Source of the DNA: an uncultured Clostridia bacterium
GTDB lineage: Bacteria > Bacillota > Clostridia > Oscillospirales > Acutalibacteraceae
Direction: 5' to 3'
NCBI GenBank assembly: GCA_937880805.1
Contig: CALGRR010000038.1
Location: 1 to 22,859 of the forward strand
Length of the DNA: 22,859 nt
A program made the translations under genes and the position numbers. The notes beneath the pieces were generated by a model that ran no database searches, had not been told where the DNA came from, and saw only the letters and a list, made by a program, of their open reading frames with translations. Below, one piece after another: positions 1 through 7,648 of this stretch. The stretch's first letter is position 1. Each line of letters starts with the position of its first letter.

Positions 1-7
1 GTGAGCA

Positions 8-49
8 GGAAGGCTGACGCCTTTCAATCACGAAACGCCGAAAAGCGTT
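8..49. repeat. Two short hairpins at the window edge
   Basis: Bases 8-25 form GGAAGGC-TGAC-GCCTTTC (7 bp stem with one G-T pair), and 34-49 contain AACGC and GCGTT around a 6-base loop. No convincing reading frame runs through bases 1-95. The construction resembles the hairpin arrays near 5000 and 12400, so this may be the end of a third array or of an RNA gene cut by the window edge. No function is claimed. Confidence 0.3.
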
Positions 50-95
50 GAAAAGGCTCGCTTTCAGGCATAGTTCGGATTACTTCCATCACTCT

Positions 96-129
96 AATAA
101 AAGAGCCGTTTCATTGCAAGAAACGGCTC
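96..129 (-). terminator. Intrinsic terminator of the leftward membrane-protein gene
   Basis: A perfect 10-bp stem (GAGCCGTTTC at 103-112 with GAAACGGCTC at 120-129, 7-base loop) is followed on the minus strand by TTTTATT. It lies 8 bases beyond the stop codon of the gene ending at 138. Confidence 0.85.
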
Positions 130-137
130 CGCTTTAA

Positions 138-1916
138 TTATTTTACAAGTTCGATTGACTTTGCGTTAATGCAAGCTCCGCTTTCACCTTTTTCAACGGT
201 AACATTCACGCTGTCGCCAACATTATAAATTACAACCTCTTCGTTGCTTGAAGCTGAAATCACATAGTATGCCGCACTGCCTGCAACTCTGATGTAATAA
301 TAGCTTTCGCCGCCCATAACTGCGGTTCTTATATCATTAATCGCACCTGTGATTACATCATATTCAACGTTAACATCGGGGGTGTTTTCAGGGGGAGTAA
401 CAACAACATCTTCGGGGTTAATATCAACCTTGATGCCGCTTTCTTCAAGTGCGTCAACATAGCTTGCAAGGCATTTTGCAAGGTCTGTGCCGGTTGCACC
501 CATCTTGTTGTTGTTATACTGTGCAACATTGATAAGAGCATACTGCTGAACGATGTTGCTGTCATCCTTGAGAGAAAGGAAATATGTGGGCTCGCCGCCG
601 ATATTGAGAAGCAGCGGGAAGGTTGCTTCGTAGCCAAGGTCCTTGACACGGCCTTCGGCTGCCTGCTGTGCCGAATACTCGGTACCGCCGGTAACTCTGT
701 AATAAATAGCTTCCTTTGTTCTCTGATTAACAAGAACAAAGCCCGTGATTGACTGGTCGGAGGTAACCGAGGTTACACCGGTATACATCCAAACGTCATC
801 GTCTTTTGCAATATAGTTATAGTTTGCCGTGGTTGTGATAACATCCTTCTGACCAAGAATTGAGTTCCAGAAGCCGTTCTGATATTTACCGTAGAAATTA
901 TACTGCTCAACGATAAGGTCTGAATCATAAATTCTGTCAAGCCACTGAAGAGTTTCTTCCGACTTGATTTCGTCTATTGTGTAATATTTGCTTTCGCCCG
1001 TGGGGCTGTCTGCCTTAACAACAACCGCACCGATTACATCCGTGCCGCCGAAAAGACCGATTGTTTTATCAAGGCGTGCACAAATCCAATAGGGGTTGCC
1101 TTCATCGTCAATTTCAAATGTTGCATCCGCAAACATAAATGTGGGATATTCAAAACGGAGATGACGCTTGAGAAGCTTGTTGAAATGCTCTGCGGGAGAG
1201 TATCTGATGCTGTTTTCAAGCTCAACAAATTCGGTTGACTCGTTAGCCATATCAATAATAACATAGCCGGGGAAGCCGTTCTTTGTGTTTGTGAACCATT
1301 TAATGATGTTTGCATACTGAAGAGGTGCAACTCTTACGGGGGTTTCATTATAGTTTATCTGGGTATACTCGGGATATACGGTAAACTGCGAAACATAGCC
1401 CTTTGATTCAAGAACACCGAGAGCTCTTGTTGCAAGCTGTGCAGCAGCTTCTTCGTCAAGCTTGGGAATTGCACTGAAGCTTTCGGCATCCTGCTCCTGA
1501 ATTTCTTCGGAGAAGTTGCTGTCTGTTCTTACATCGATGATTTCGCTGTAGCTTTTTGCTCTGAAGAATTCACACGAAGCAAGATAACCAATACCTACGG
1601 CAACAATAAGTATGCCGATAATAATACCGGGAACAATCGCCTGCTTTTTAACATAGGGTGTGTATTCGGGCTTCATCATAACATTTGCAAAAAGACCGTT
1701 AAAAACAACATATGAAGCGGCAACAAGACCGAGGTAAATGTAAAAATCGTATGATTTAAAGTTAACTGCGGGAAGCATTACATAAAACGCAATTACCGCC
1801 AATATCAACGTGCAAAGAATGCTGAGCACAATTTTGAGTGCTGCCTTTTCGGGAGGAATTACAACATCCTTTTTTCCCGGGGTTTTTCCTGAAAAATCAA
1901 CCTTAATAGGATCCAT
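138..1916 (-). CDS. Membrane-anchored protein of unknown function with large extracytoplasmic domain
   Basis: A 592-residue protein. After a charged N-terminus there are three hydrophobic segments (about residues 27-48, 58-79 and 94-113). A polar region of about 480 residues follows and has no further membrane segment, so it is probably outside the cell. That region is rich in aromatic residues and beta-type sequence; two conserved-looking stretches are KTIGLFGGTDVIGAVVV and FVLVNQRTKEAIYYRV. Similar proteins seem to occur in other Clostridia annotated only as membrane proteins (recollection, not a search result), and I do not recognise a function. The start is supported by AAGGAG 8 bases upstream and by a good promoter. 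The gene stands alone, diverging from glyA, with its own terminator. A sensor, shape or wall-related role would be guesswork. Confidence 0.85.
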   Translation of the reverse strand: MDPIKVDFSGKTPGKKDVVIPPEKAALKIVLSILCTLILAVIAFYVMLPAVNFKSYDFYIYLGLVAASYVVFNGLFANVMMKPEYTPYVKKQAIVPGIIIGILIVAVGIGYLASCEFFRAKSYSEIIDVRTDSNFSEEIQEQDAESFSAIPKLDEEAAAQLATRALGVLESKGYVSQFTVYPEYTQINYNETPVRVAPLQYANIIKWFTNTKNGFPGYVIIDMANESTEFVELENSIRYSPAEHFNKLLKRHLRFEYPTFMFADATFEIDDEGNPYWICARLDKTIGLFGGTDVIGAVVVKADSPTGESKYYTIDEIKSEETLQWLDRIYDSDLIVEQYNFYGKYQNGFWNSILGQKDVITTTANYNYIAKDDDVWMYTGVTSVTSDQSITGFVLVNQRTKEAIYYRVTGGTEYSAQQAAEGRVKDLGYEATFPLLLNIGGEPTYFLSLKDDSNIVQQYALINVAQYNNNKMGATGTDLAKCLASYVDALEESGIKVDINPEDVVVTPPENTPDVNVEYDVITGAINDIRTAVMGGESYYYIRVAGSAAYYVISASSNEEVVIYNVGDSVNVTVEKGESGACINAKSIELVK

Positions 1917-1946
1917 CTGTTCATCTCCTTAACATTGTTAACATAC

Positions 1947-1975
1947 AGTATAACCTATTTATTCAAATAATACAA
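1947..1975 (-). promoter_or_regulatory. Predicted sigma-A promoter for the leftward membrane protein
   Basis: On the minus strand, TTGTAT (1975-1970) and TATACT (1952-1947) are separated by 17 bp, and the start codon lies about 30 bases beyond the -10 box. Found by eye; no start-site data. Confidence 0.55.
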
Positions 1976-1998
1976 GTATTTTTTGTGAACAATGCGAT

Positions 1999-2028
1999 TT
2001 GACATTTATCCGTGCAATATGATATTAT
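1999..2028 (+). promoter_or_regulatory. Predicted sigma-A promoter for glyA
   Basis: TTGACA (1999-2004) and TATTAT (2023-2028) are 18 bp apart. An AAGGAGAG ribosome site follows at about 2063-2070, ahead of the ATG at 2077. The promoter is back to back with that of the leftward gene. I saw no riboswitch-like structure in the short leader. Confidence 0.65.
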
Positions 2029-2076
2029 TTTTGTGTTAATATATAATGGATAACTATTGATTAAGGAGAGTTTGTT

Positions 2077-3327
2077 ATGTTTTCAGATTATCTCGATTCA
2101 ATCTCGTTTGTTACAAAATATGACGCTGAAATCGGCGAAGCAATGAACGCCGAGCTCGGCAGACAGAGAAGAAACCTTGAGCTTATCGCATCGGAAAATA
2201 TTGTTTCCCCCGCAGTTATGGCGGCAATGGGCAGCGTTTTAACCAACAAATATGCAGAGGGCTATCCCGGCAAAAGATACTATGGCGGCTGCGAATGCGT
2301 TGATGTTATTGAAACAATCGCTATTGAGCGTGCAAAAAAGCTTTTCGGTGCAGAGGCTGCAAACGTTCAGGCTCATTCGGGTGCTCAGGCAAATATGGCT
2401 GCTTATTCGGCAATCCTTAATGTGGGCGATACAGTTATGGGTATGAATCTTGCTCACGGCGGACATCTTACCCACGGCTCACCCGTTAACGCAAGCGGCA
2501 AGCTTTATAATTTTGTTCCCTACGGCGTTAACGATAACGGATTTATTGACTATGATGAGTTTGCAGAAAAAGCAAAGGAAGTTCAGCCCAAGCTTATAGT
2601 TGCAGGTGCTTCCGCTTATTCAAGAACAATAGATTTCAAGCGTATCAGAGAAATCGCAGATTCCGTCGGTGCATATTTTATGGTTGATATGGCTCACATT
2701 GCAGGTCTTGTTGCCGCAGGTCTTCACCCCTCACCCGTGCCCTATGCGGATATTGTTACAACAACAACCCACAAAACTCTCCGCGGCCCCAGAGGCGGTC
2801 TTATTCTTTGCAAGGAGGAGCTTGCTCCCGCTATCAACAAAGCTATTTTCCCCGGCAATCAGGGCGGACCTCTTATGCACGTTATTGCGGCAAAGGCAGT
2901 TTGCTTCGGCGAAGCACTCAAGCCCGAATTCAAAGAATATCAGCAGAAAATCATTGATAACTGTGCAGCTCTCGCAAAAGGCCTCACTTCAAGAGGAATA
3001 AATCTTGTTTCGGGCGGCACGGATAACCACCTTATCCTTGTTGACCTTCGCTCTCTCGGCATCACCGGCAAGGAGCTTGAGCACAGACTTGACGAGGTTT
3101 ATATCACAGCAAACAAAAATGCCGTTCCCAACGACCCCGAAAAGCCGTTTGTTACAAGCGGTGTAAGACTCGGCACTGCCGCAGTTACATCAAGAGGTCT
3201 TAACGCAGAGGATATGGATAAAATCGCAGAGTTTATTTATCTTTGTGCAACAGATTTTGAAAACAGCAAAGAAAAAATCAAGGAAGGCGTTTGCGAAATC
3301 TGCAGCCGCTATCCGCTTTATGAATAA
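2077..3327 (+). CDS. glyA: Serine hydroxymethyltransferase
   Basis: A PLP-dependent cytosolic enzyme that interconverts serine plus tetrahydrofolate with glycine plus 5,10-methylene-tetrahydrofolate, the main one-carbon source. The 416-residue length is typical of the bacterial family. Family motifs are in order: LELIASENIVS near residue 34, the YAEGYPGKRYYGG substrate loop at 59-71, AHGGHLTHG near 126, VDMAHIAGLVA at 203-213 with the PLP-contacting Asp and His, and TTTTHKTLRGPRGG with the Schiff-base Lys at 233. The start has a strong Shine-Dalgarno site. The last codons overlap the start of the downstream transporter gene, so the two are probably co-transcribed and translationally coupled. 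Confidence 0.97.
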   Translation: MFSDYLDSISFVTKYDAEIGEAMNAELGRQRRNLELIASENIVSPAVMAAMGSVLTNKYAEGYPGKRYYGGCECVDVIETIAIERAKKLFGAEAANVQAHSGAQANMAAYSAILNVGDTVMGMNLAHGGHLTHGSPVNASGKLYNFVPYGVNDNGFIDYDEFAEKAKEVQPKLIVAGASAYSRTIDFKRIREIADSVGAYFMVDMAHIAGLVAAGLHPSPVPYADIVTTTTHKTLRGPRGGLILCKEELAPAINKAIFPGNQGGPLMHVIAAKAVCFGEALKPEFKEYQQKIIDNCAALAKGLTSRGINLVSGGTDNHLILVDLRSLGITGKELEHRLDEVYITANKNAVPNDPEKPFVTSGVRLGTAAVTSRGLNAEDMDKIAEFIYLCATDFENSKEKIKEGVCEICSRYPLYE

Positions 3328-4192
3328 GCATAAACTAAAGCTTATCTCTTCAATGGCAATATTCGGCACGGTCGGGATTTTTGTAAGAAATATTCCCGCA
3401 CCGTCAAGCTTTATTGCCGTTGTGAGGGGCTTCGGCGGAATGCTCTTTATGCTGCTTGCAGCAATAATCGGCAAGCGTGGAATTTCAAAAGAAAGCATAA
3501 AAAAGAATCTGCCAAAGCTGTTTCTTTCCGGTGCATTCATCGGAATAAACTGGATTCTTCTTTTTGAAGCTTACCGTTACACAACGGTTGCAACCGCAAC
3601 CCTATGCTACTATCTCGCACCCGTTATTATCATTCTTGTTTCGCCGTTTCTTCTCAAAGAGAAGCTCACTCTTAAAAAACTTCTCTGTGTTATCGGTGCA
3701 TTAGTCGGAATGATTTTTGTTTCGGGCGTTGCAGAAAACGGAATTCCGTCATTTTCCGAAATAAAAGGTGTTCTTCTGGGAACGGGTGCTGCGGTATTCT
3801 ATGCCTCGGCAGTTATTCTCAACAAGAAATTTACCGATATTGAAGCGAGCGACAGAACGCTTACACAACTCGGATTTGCCGCTGCGGCGGTTCTTCCCTA
3901 TGTTCTTCTGACGCAGGATGTTGCCGCAATCCGATTGAATTATGCTGAAATAATTCTGCTGGCGGTTGTCACGGTAGTTCACACGGGCATCAGCTATGCA
4001 ATGTATTTCGCATCAATCAAGGAACTGGATACACAGACCGTTGCGATTTTCAGCTATATTGACCCGATTGTTGCAATAATTCTCTCTGCGGTAATTCTCA
4101 ACGAGAGCCTTACTGTTTACGGAATTATCGGTGCAGTTCTTATTCTCGGTTCAACCTTCATAAGCGAACTTCCCGATAAAAAGAAAATATAA
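3320..4192 (+). CDS. EamA/DMT-family transporter
   Basis: A 290-residue inner-membrane protein with about ten hydrophobic helices arranged as two EamA repeats. The first half contains the typical stretch LFEAYRYTTVATATLCYYLAP and the second half SYAMYFASIKELDTQTVAIF followed by IDPIVAIILSAVILNE, as in drug/metabolite transporters of the RhaT/YdcZ/EamA type. The reading frame is open further upstream, but the ATG at 3320 gives the normal family length and begins just before a helix. It overlaps glyA by 8 bases, and there is no obvious separate ribosome site, which suggests coupling. The substrate cannot be read from sequence. Its place behind glyA allows amino acid or metabolite export, but that is only a context guess. 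Confidence 0.88.
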   Translation: MNKHKLKLISSMAIFGTVGIFVRNIPAPSSFIAVVRGFGGMLFMLLAAIIGKRGISKESIKKNLPKLFLSGAFIGINWILLFEAYRYTTVATATLCYYLAPVIIILVSPFLLKEKLTLKKLLCVIGALVGMIFVSGVAENGIPSFSEIKGVLLGTGAAVFYASAVILNKKFTDIEASDRTLTQLGFAAAAVLPYVLLTQDVAAIRLNYAEIILLAVVTVVHTGISYAMYFASIKELDTQTVAIFSYIDPIVAIILSAVILNESLTVYGIIGAVLILGSTFISELPDKKKI

Positions 4193-4198
4193 AATTTT

Positions 4199-4225
4199 AA
4201 CCGCCTCGGATTTTCCGAAGCGGTT
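4199..4225. terminator. Shared terminator between convergent genes
   Basis: AACCGC (4199-4204) pairs with GCGGTT (4220-4225), with an inner CGG/CCG stem and a short loop. ATTTTAT follows on the plus strand and an AT-rich tract on the minus strand. It sits between the ends of the transporter gene and the hemolysin III family gene, so it can serve both. Confidence 0.7.
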
Positions 4226-4228
4226 ATT

Positions 4229-4882
4229 TTATATCACAAACTTATAAATTACATAAAAATGTATTGCGCTTGCGATAAGAGCAAAAATATGAAAAACAAT
4301 ATGAAAAGCGGGCTTTTTTCTGCCTATTCCGCAAAAAAGTGCTCCGATAAGATAAAAGACATTTCCGAGCACAAGCCCGCCGAAGGCATCGCCGTTGATT
4401 TTTCCGAGCACGGGAATTCCGCTGCTTATCATAACAAGGCAGCAAACAATATAAACCGCAACGGTTATCTTTCTTGTTTTTTCAAAAAAGAACAGCTTTG
4501 CAAACAAGCCGAACAAGGTGCATCCCCACGCAAGAACAAAAATTATAATGCTGTGGGCAACGCTGATATTATAAAGCGTTATCAATGCACACGGAGTTGC
4601 CGTGCCCGCAATGAGCACCGGCACGGTGGAATGGTCAATAAGCCTTGCCGTTTGCTTTGCCCCGCCCTGAGGCAATCCGTGGTAAACTGCCGAAACCGTG
4701 TAAACAGCCATAAGCGAAAGCCCGAAAATAATTGCGGAAACCGTTTCCCGAAAGCCCTCCGCTTTCATTACAAGCATAAAAAAAGCCGGCACCGAAAGCA
4801 CCGCACCCACGGCGTGCGTTATGCAGTTACCCGCATCTACCCTGCGGGAATATTCAATTAATCCTATATTTTTATTAATCAT
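4229..4882 (-). CDS. Hemolysin III / YqfA family seven-helix membrane protein
   Basis: A 217-residue protein with seven hydrophobic helices, matching the HlyIII/PAQR superfamily (TIGR01065-type). Conserved metal-site elements are visible: the N-terminal NCITHAVGAVLS, SAVYHGLP after helix 2, LIDHSTVPVLIAGTATP around helix 3, and the C-terminal HIVFHIFALIASAIHF with histidines spaced as in the PAQR zinc site. Despite the name, most bacterial members are not proven toxins; roles in membrane homeostasis are suggested for relatives. A purine-rich AAAAGG lies just upstream of the ATG. The gene is monocistronic and converges on the transporter gene. Confidence 0.9.
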   Translation of the reverse strand: MINKNIGLIEYSRRVDAGNCITHAVGAVLSVPAFFMLVMKAEGFRETVSAIIFGLSLMAVYTVSAVYHGLPQGGAKQTARLIDHSTVPVLIAGTATPCALITLYNISVAHSIIIFVLAWGCTLFGLFAKLFFFEKTRKITVAVYIVCCLVMISSGIPVLGKINGDAFGGLVLGNVFYLIGALFCGIGRKKPAFHIVFHIFALIASAIHFYVIYKFVI

Positions 4883-4910
4883 ATTTTTCCTTTTCTGCTT
4901 TAAACAATAA

Positions 4911-4938
4911 AAAATACTTTAAGAAATTTTCTTGGCAA
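4911..4938 (-). promoter_or_regulatory. Possible weak promoter for the hemolysin III gene
   Basis: Minus-strand TTGCCA (4938-4933) and TATTTT (4916-4911) are spaced by 16 bp. It is a weak match in AT-rich DNA and is listed only because nothing better precedes the gene. Confidence 0.3.
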
Positions 4939-4941
4939 TTA

Positions 4942-5119
4942 AAGTTATATTGCAAATTAAAAGTTTGCAGTGATATTTGACCTGCGGTCAAGTTATATGA
5001 AAGCCTTACGGCTTTCGTTATATTATATTCGCATTAAAGCTGTCCGAAGGACAATATAACTTGGCATAAGCCGAATATAACTGCGTAGCAATATAACTTG
5101 CGTTTAACGCGAATAAAAC
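4942..5119. repeat. Mini-hairpin array with GTTATAT/ATATAAC linkers
   Basis: Seven short perfect hairpins follow one another: TGCAAA/TTTGCA (4951-4969), TTGAC/GTCAA (4977-4991), GAAAGCC/GGCTTTC (4999-5016), TGTCC/GGACA (5041-5053), GGC/GCC (5063-5072), TGC/GCA (5082-5090) and GCGTT/AACGC (5100-5110). Most are separated by the recurring linker GTTATAT or its complement ATATAAC(TT). The linker is in one orientation left of about 5030 and the opposite to the right, so the whole array is also a large imperfect inverted repeat. It fills the gap between the hemolysin III gene and the terminator of the jag operon. No reading frame is convincing here. Confidence 0.75.
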
Positions 5120-5149
5120 TGTGGCACCTTCCTTATGGAAGGTGCCACA
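5112..5149 (-). terminator. Intrinsic terminator of the rpmH-rnpA-yidD-yidC-jag operon
   Basis: A perfect 13-bp stem (5120-5132 with 5137-5149, loop TTAT) is followed on the minus strand by GTTTTATT. It lies 18 bases beyond the jag stop codon. Confidence 0.9.
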
Positions 5150-5166
5150 AACCGAGGATTTTTGAA

Positions 5167-6000
5167 TTACTTATTGATTTCGATTTTGCCGTAGAGTGAA
5201 GCACCTGCGGAATCCGAACGGGGTGCTCTTGCGGGAGCTGAAGAGTCAGAGCTTTCGTTATAGCTTCTGCCGCCTCTGTTACCGCCGCGGTAACCGCCTC
5301 TGTTGCCGCCCTTATTGTAGCCGCCTCTGCCTCTGTTGTAGCCGCCGTTTGTGGGCTTAACGCCTTCTTCAAGAGTAATAACAACCTTGCGGTCGCTGTC
5401 GCTGCCGACTGAATGTGAGGTTACGCCTTCAATTTCCTGAACGGTTGTGTGGATAATGCGGCGTTCATAGGGATTCATAGGCTCAAGAACAACATTTCTG
5501 CCGTATTTTCTTACCTTTGCGGCATTCTTCTTTGCGAGAGCACGAAGAGTGTTTTCTCTCTTCTCGCGGTAATTGCCAACATTGATTGAAACTCTTCTGA
5601 AATCATCGGAGCCTCTGTTGATAACAAGTCTGGTGAGGTACTGAATAGCATCAAGAGTTTCGCCTCTTCTGCCGATAACCGAACCGTAATCATCGCCGCA
5701 TTCTATTGAAATGCGAACCTCCTCTTCGTCTTCTTCAACGCTTATTTCAGCATCTTCAACGCCGAGGTTTTTAATTATTGTGAGAACATAGTCCTTTGCC
5801 TTTGACATAGGGTCTTCTTCATATTCATAATAAGCTCTCATCTTTGCGGGTGAGCCGCCGAAGAGACCGAGAAACTTTGCCTGGGGTCTTTCAAGAACAT
5901 CATATTTTATATCTGCATCCTCAGGAGCTCCGAGAGCCTTGAGAGCAGCATCTTTTGCTTCTTCAAGAGTTGCACCTGTGCCGATAGCCTCTTTAATCAA
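5167..6000 (-). CDS. jag: Jag/KhpB RNA-binding protein with RGG-like tail
   Basis: A cytoplasmic RNA-binding protein (SpoIIIJ-associated, KhpB) of 277 residues, linked in other Firmicutes to cell-elongation control and RNA chaperoning. Order of domains: Jag-N (about 2-57, ending QAKFLGLFGGSPAK), a KH domain with GSVIGRRGE at 106-114, an R3H domain with NPYERRIIHT at 176-185 (R-x3-H present), then a Gly/Arg/Asn/Tyr-rich tail at about 219-246 with repeated RGG/GGY. The tail is not a usual part of the family. I chose the TTG at 6000 because AGGTGG lies 8 bases upstream and it gives the normal IKEAIGTGATLEEA start; an upstream TTG at 6042 is possible. It follows yidC in the same operon. A 7-bp hairpin (6012-6028) touches the ribosome site. 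Confidence 0.9.
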   Translation of the reverse strand: MIKEAIGTGATLEEAKDAALKALGAPEDADIKYDVLERPQAKFLGLFGGSPAKMRAYYEYEEDPMSKAKDYVLTIIKNLGVEDAEISVEEDEEEVRISIECGDDYGSVIGRRGETLDAIQYLTRLVINRGSDDFRRVSINVGNYREKRENTLRALAKKNAAKVRKYGRNVVLEPMNPYERRIIHTTVQEIEGVTSHSVGSDSDRKVVITLEEGVKPTNGGYNRGRGGYNKGGNRGGYRGGNRGGRSYNESSDSSAPARAPRSDSAGASLYGKIEINK

Positions 6001-6011
6001 AAATTTCACCA

Positions 6012-6028
6012 CCTGAAATATTTTCAGG
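6012..6028 (-). other. Hairpin overlapping the jag ribosome site
   Basis: CCTGAAA (6012-6018) and TTTCAGG (6022-6028) form a perfect 7-bp stem with a 3-base loop. On the transcript the AGG of the AGGTGG ribosome site for the TTG start at 6000 lies in or at the base of this stem, which could damp initiation unless ribosomes from yidC melt it. The regulatory role is inferred. Confidence 0.45.
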
Positions 6029-6042
6029 GCATAACTGCCCAA

Positions 6043-7017
6043 TTATTTTTCGTTTTTCTTTGCCGCTATAAGCTTGATATTTTCTTCTTTTGAGCGACGC
6101 TCAACCGTTTCGTCAACCATAACTTTTGCAAGTGTCTTTTTGGGGCTGTAGAAATATCCTATAATAACGGTTGAAATAAATCCGAATACGCTGGATGCAA
6201 TCCAGTAAACACCGATACCGATGGGATAGTTGACAACAAAGAAAAGTGACATAAGCGGCATACCGAATGTCATACATCCCATAGTAGGATTCTTTGCCAT
6301 AGCAGGATTATTCTGCTTTTGCTTCATCTGTGAATAAAGGCCTGTTGCCATGGAGGAGAGGAAGGAGAAAACGGGAACAAGCCAGCTGATATGAGGAGTT
6401 TTGTGGTTTGCGGGAATTTCACCCAAAGAAAGACCGAACATTTCAAAATTAACATCCGAAATTGCAGCGATTGTTGATTCCTTAACACCCTCAAGGCTTA
6501 CCTTGCCTGCAGCTGCGAGCTCTTTAATCTGCTCAATATAGCCCATAATATAGAGCTCCTGCTGGAATTCCGAAATCTTGCTTGCATCAATACCCTGAAC
6601 GGATTTGAGTGCTGCGGCAAGAATTGCGGTTTCTGCCTCGGGAATTCTGAGGAAATTGCTCAGCGGATAATAAATTGCACCGATAAGACCGAAAAGAAGA
6701 ACAAACTGGAAAATCATAGGAGCACAGCCTGCACCCATAGGATTATAGCCCTCACGCTGATAGAGAGCTGTTGTTTCTTCCTGAATTTTCTGCTGATTGC
6801 CTGCATATTTGGTCTGAATCTTGCGGATTTTAGCCTGGATACGCTGAGTTTTTGCCATACCCTTCTGCTGATTGATTGATGAGGGAACCATCAGAAGTCT
6901 TGCAACAAGAGTAAGCAAAACAATGGAAAGAGCATAGCTTCCCACGCCGATACTTTTATAAATCAAGTCCAGCAAAAATCCGAAAGGTACACCGAGAACT
7001 TCATATAAACCGGTCAT
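6043..7017 (-). CDS. yidC: Membrane protein insertase YidC/OxaA
   Basis: A 324-residue polytopic insertase that places proteins in the cytoplasmic membrane, alone or with Sec. It has the Gram-positive short form without the large periplasmic domain of E. coli YidC. Conserved features: first helix near 13-38, helix ALSIVLLTLVARLLMVPSS with the hydrophilic-groove Arg at 40, a charged cytoplasmic hairpin (about 48-92) ending in YNPMGAGCAPMIFQ, and C-terminal helices with GIGVYWIASSVFG. The basic C-terminal tail fits ribosome contact. I see no lipobox Cys at the N-terminus, unlike B. subtilis SpoIIIJ. The ATG shares ATGA with the yidD stop, so the two are coupled. A long polar insert at about 140-205 lies between helices. 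Confidence 0.96.
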   Translation of the reverse strand: MTGLYEVLGVPFGFLLDLIYKSIGVGSYALSIVLLTLVARLLMVPSSINQQKGMAKTQRIQAKIRKIQTKYAGNQQKIQEETTALYQREGYNPMGAGCAPMIFQFVLLFGLIGAIYYPLSNFLRIPEAETAILAAALKSVQGIDASKISEFQQELYIMGYIEQIKELAAAGKVSLEGVKESTIAAISDVNFEMFGLSLGEIPANHKTPHISWLVPVFSFLSSMATGLYSQMKQKQNNPAMAKNPTMGCMTFGMPLMSLFFVVNYPIGIGVYWIASSVFGFISTVIIGYFYSPKKTLAKVMVDETVERRSKEENIKLIAAKKNEK

Positions 7018-7259
7018 TTCTTATCCTCCGAGTGTGAGTGTTTCTTTGGGGGCACGGGGTCATATCCGCCCGGAAATAAAATATTGCACCTCATTAACCT
7101 TGATATGGCCAACAAAGTGCCGCGGAGCACACCGTGAACTTGTATTGCCTGGGCGGCGTAGTGGGAGCAGGTGGGATAATACCTGCAAACGGGCGGGAAC
7201 AAAGGCGATATTCGTTTTTGATAAAACCTTATGCCTGCGAGCAAAAATCTCTTAATCAT
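7014..7259 (-). CDS. yidD: Membrane protein insertion efficiency factor YidD
   Basis: An 81-residue protein of the UPF0161/YidD family, a small membrane-peripheral factor thought to help YidC-dependent insertion. It shows an amphipathic N-terminus (IKRFLLAGIRFYQKRISPLF), the family core CRYYPTCSHYA with Cys25 and Cys31, and the late motif RLMRCNILFPGGYDPVP. It overlaps rnpA upstream and yidC downstream by 4 bases each, the usual coupled arrangement rpmH-rnpA-yidD-yidC. Confidence 0.96.
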   Translation of the reverse strand: MIKRFLLAGIRFYQKRISPLFPPVCRYYPTCSHYAAQAIQVHGVLRGTLLAISRLMRCNILFPGGYDPVPPKKHSHSEDKK

Positions 7260-7615
7260 TTGTTTGAGCTCCCGTCCTTTGCCGTGATAACTCCGAGCTC
7301 CTTTAAATGCATCTGCATAACGGGAGCAATATCACAGCTTTTGAGCTTTTTGGTTTTGAACCTTGCAACAAAAACAATATCCCAATTTCCGGAGCATTCC
7401 GCATAGAGTGAGGAGAATGCCGCCTTTATGATGCGGCGGCATCTGTTTCTCTCTACTGCACTGCCCAGCTTTCTGGCTGTAGTAATTCCCACACGGCAGC
7501 CCTGACCTCTGTTTTTAACAGCATAGGTAACCAGACCGGGGGCGGTTTTAACCTTTCCCCTGCCGTATGCTCTGTGGAATTCCGTGTTCTGTTTTAAGGT
7601 TATAAGCTTGGACAT
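7256..7615 (-). CDS. rnpA: Ribonuclease P protein component
   Basis: A 119-residue basic protein that binds the catalytic RNase P RNA and helps it remove 5' leaders from tRNA precursors, and from the tmRNA encoded further right. The RNR signature ERNRCRR lies at 55-61 within GSAVERNRCRRIIKAAF, and the N-terminal LKQNTEFHRAYGRGK matches the pre-tRNA-leader binding part of the family. Length is normal. It is 33 bases downstream of rpmH in the same operon and overlaps yidD by 4 bases. Confidence 0.97.
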   Translation of the reverse strand: MSKLITLKQNTEFHRAYGRGKVKTAPGLVTYAVKNRGQGCRVGITTARKLGSAVERNRCRRIIKAAFSSLYAECSGNWDIVFVARFKTKKLKSCDIAPVMQMHLKELGVITAKDGSSNK

Positions 7616-7648
7616 ATTCAGAATCTGCCTCTTTTTCAGTTATAAAAC

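Noticed and set aside
1917..2076. Glycine or other riboswitch ahead of glyA
   Set aside because: The leader after the predicted promoter is only about 40 bases and has no aptamer-like conserved core.
3245..3319. Upstream start of the EamA transporter inside glyA
   Set aside because: It would add 25 basic residues from the glyA coding region before the first helix; ATG 3320 fits the family better.
4259..4861. Long plus-strand reading frame opposite the hemolysin III gene
   Set aside because: Its product is Lys/Asn/Cys-rich and resembles no family. The minus-strand frame has seven clear helices and family motifs.
5448..5456. Perfect DnaA box TGTGGATAA near the origin-type genes
   Set aside because: It lies inside jag and encodes the conserved R3H residues IIHT. 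It is single and has no neighbours, so the coding sequence explains it.
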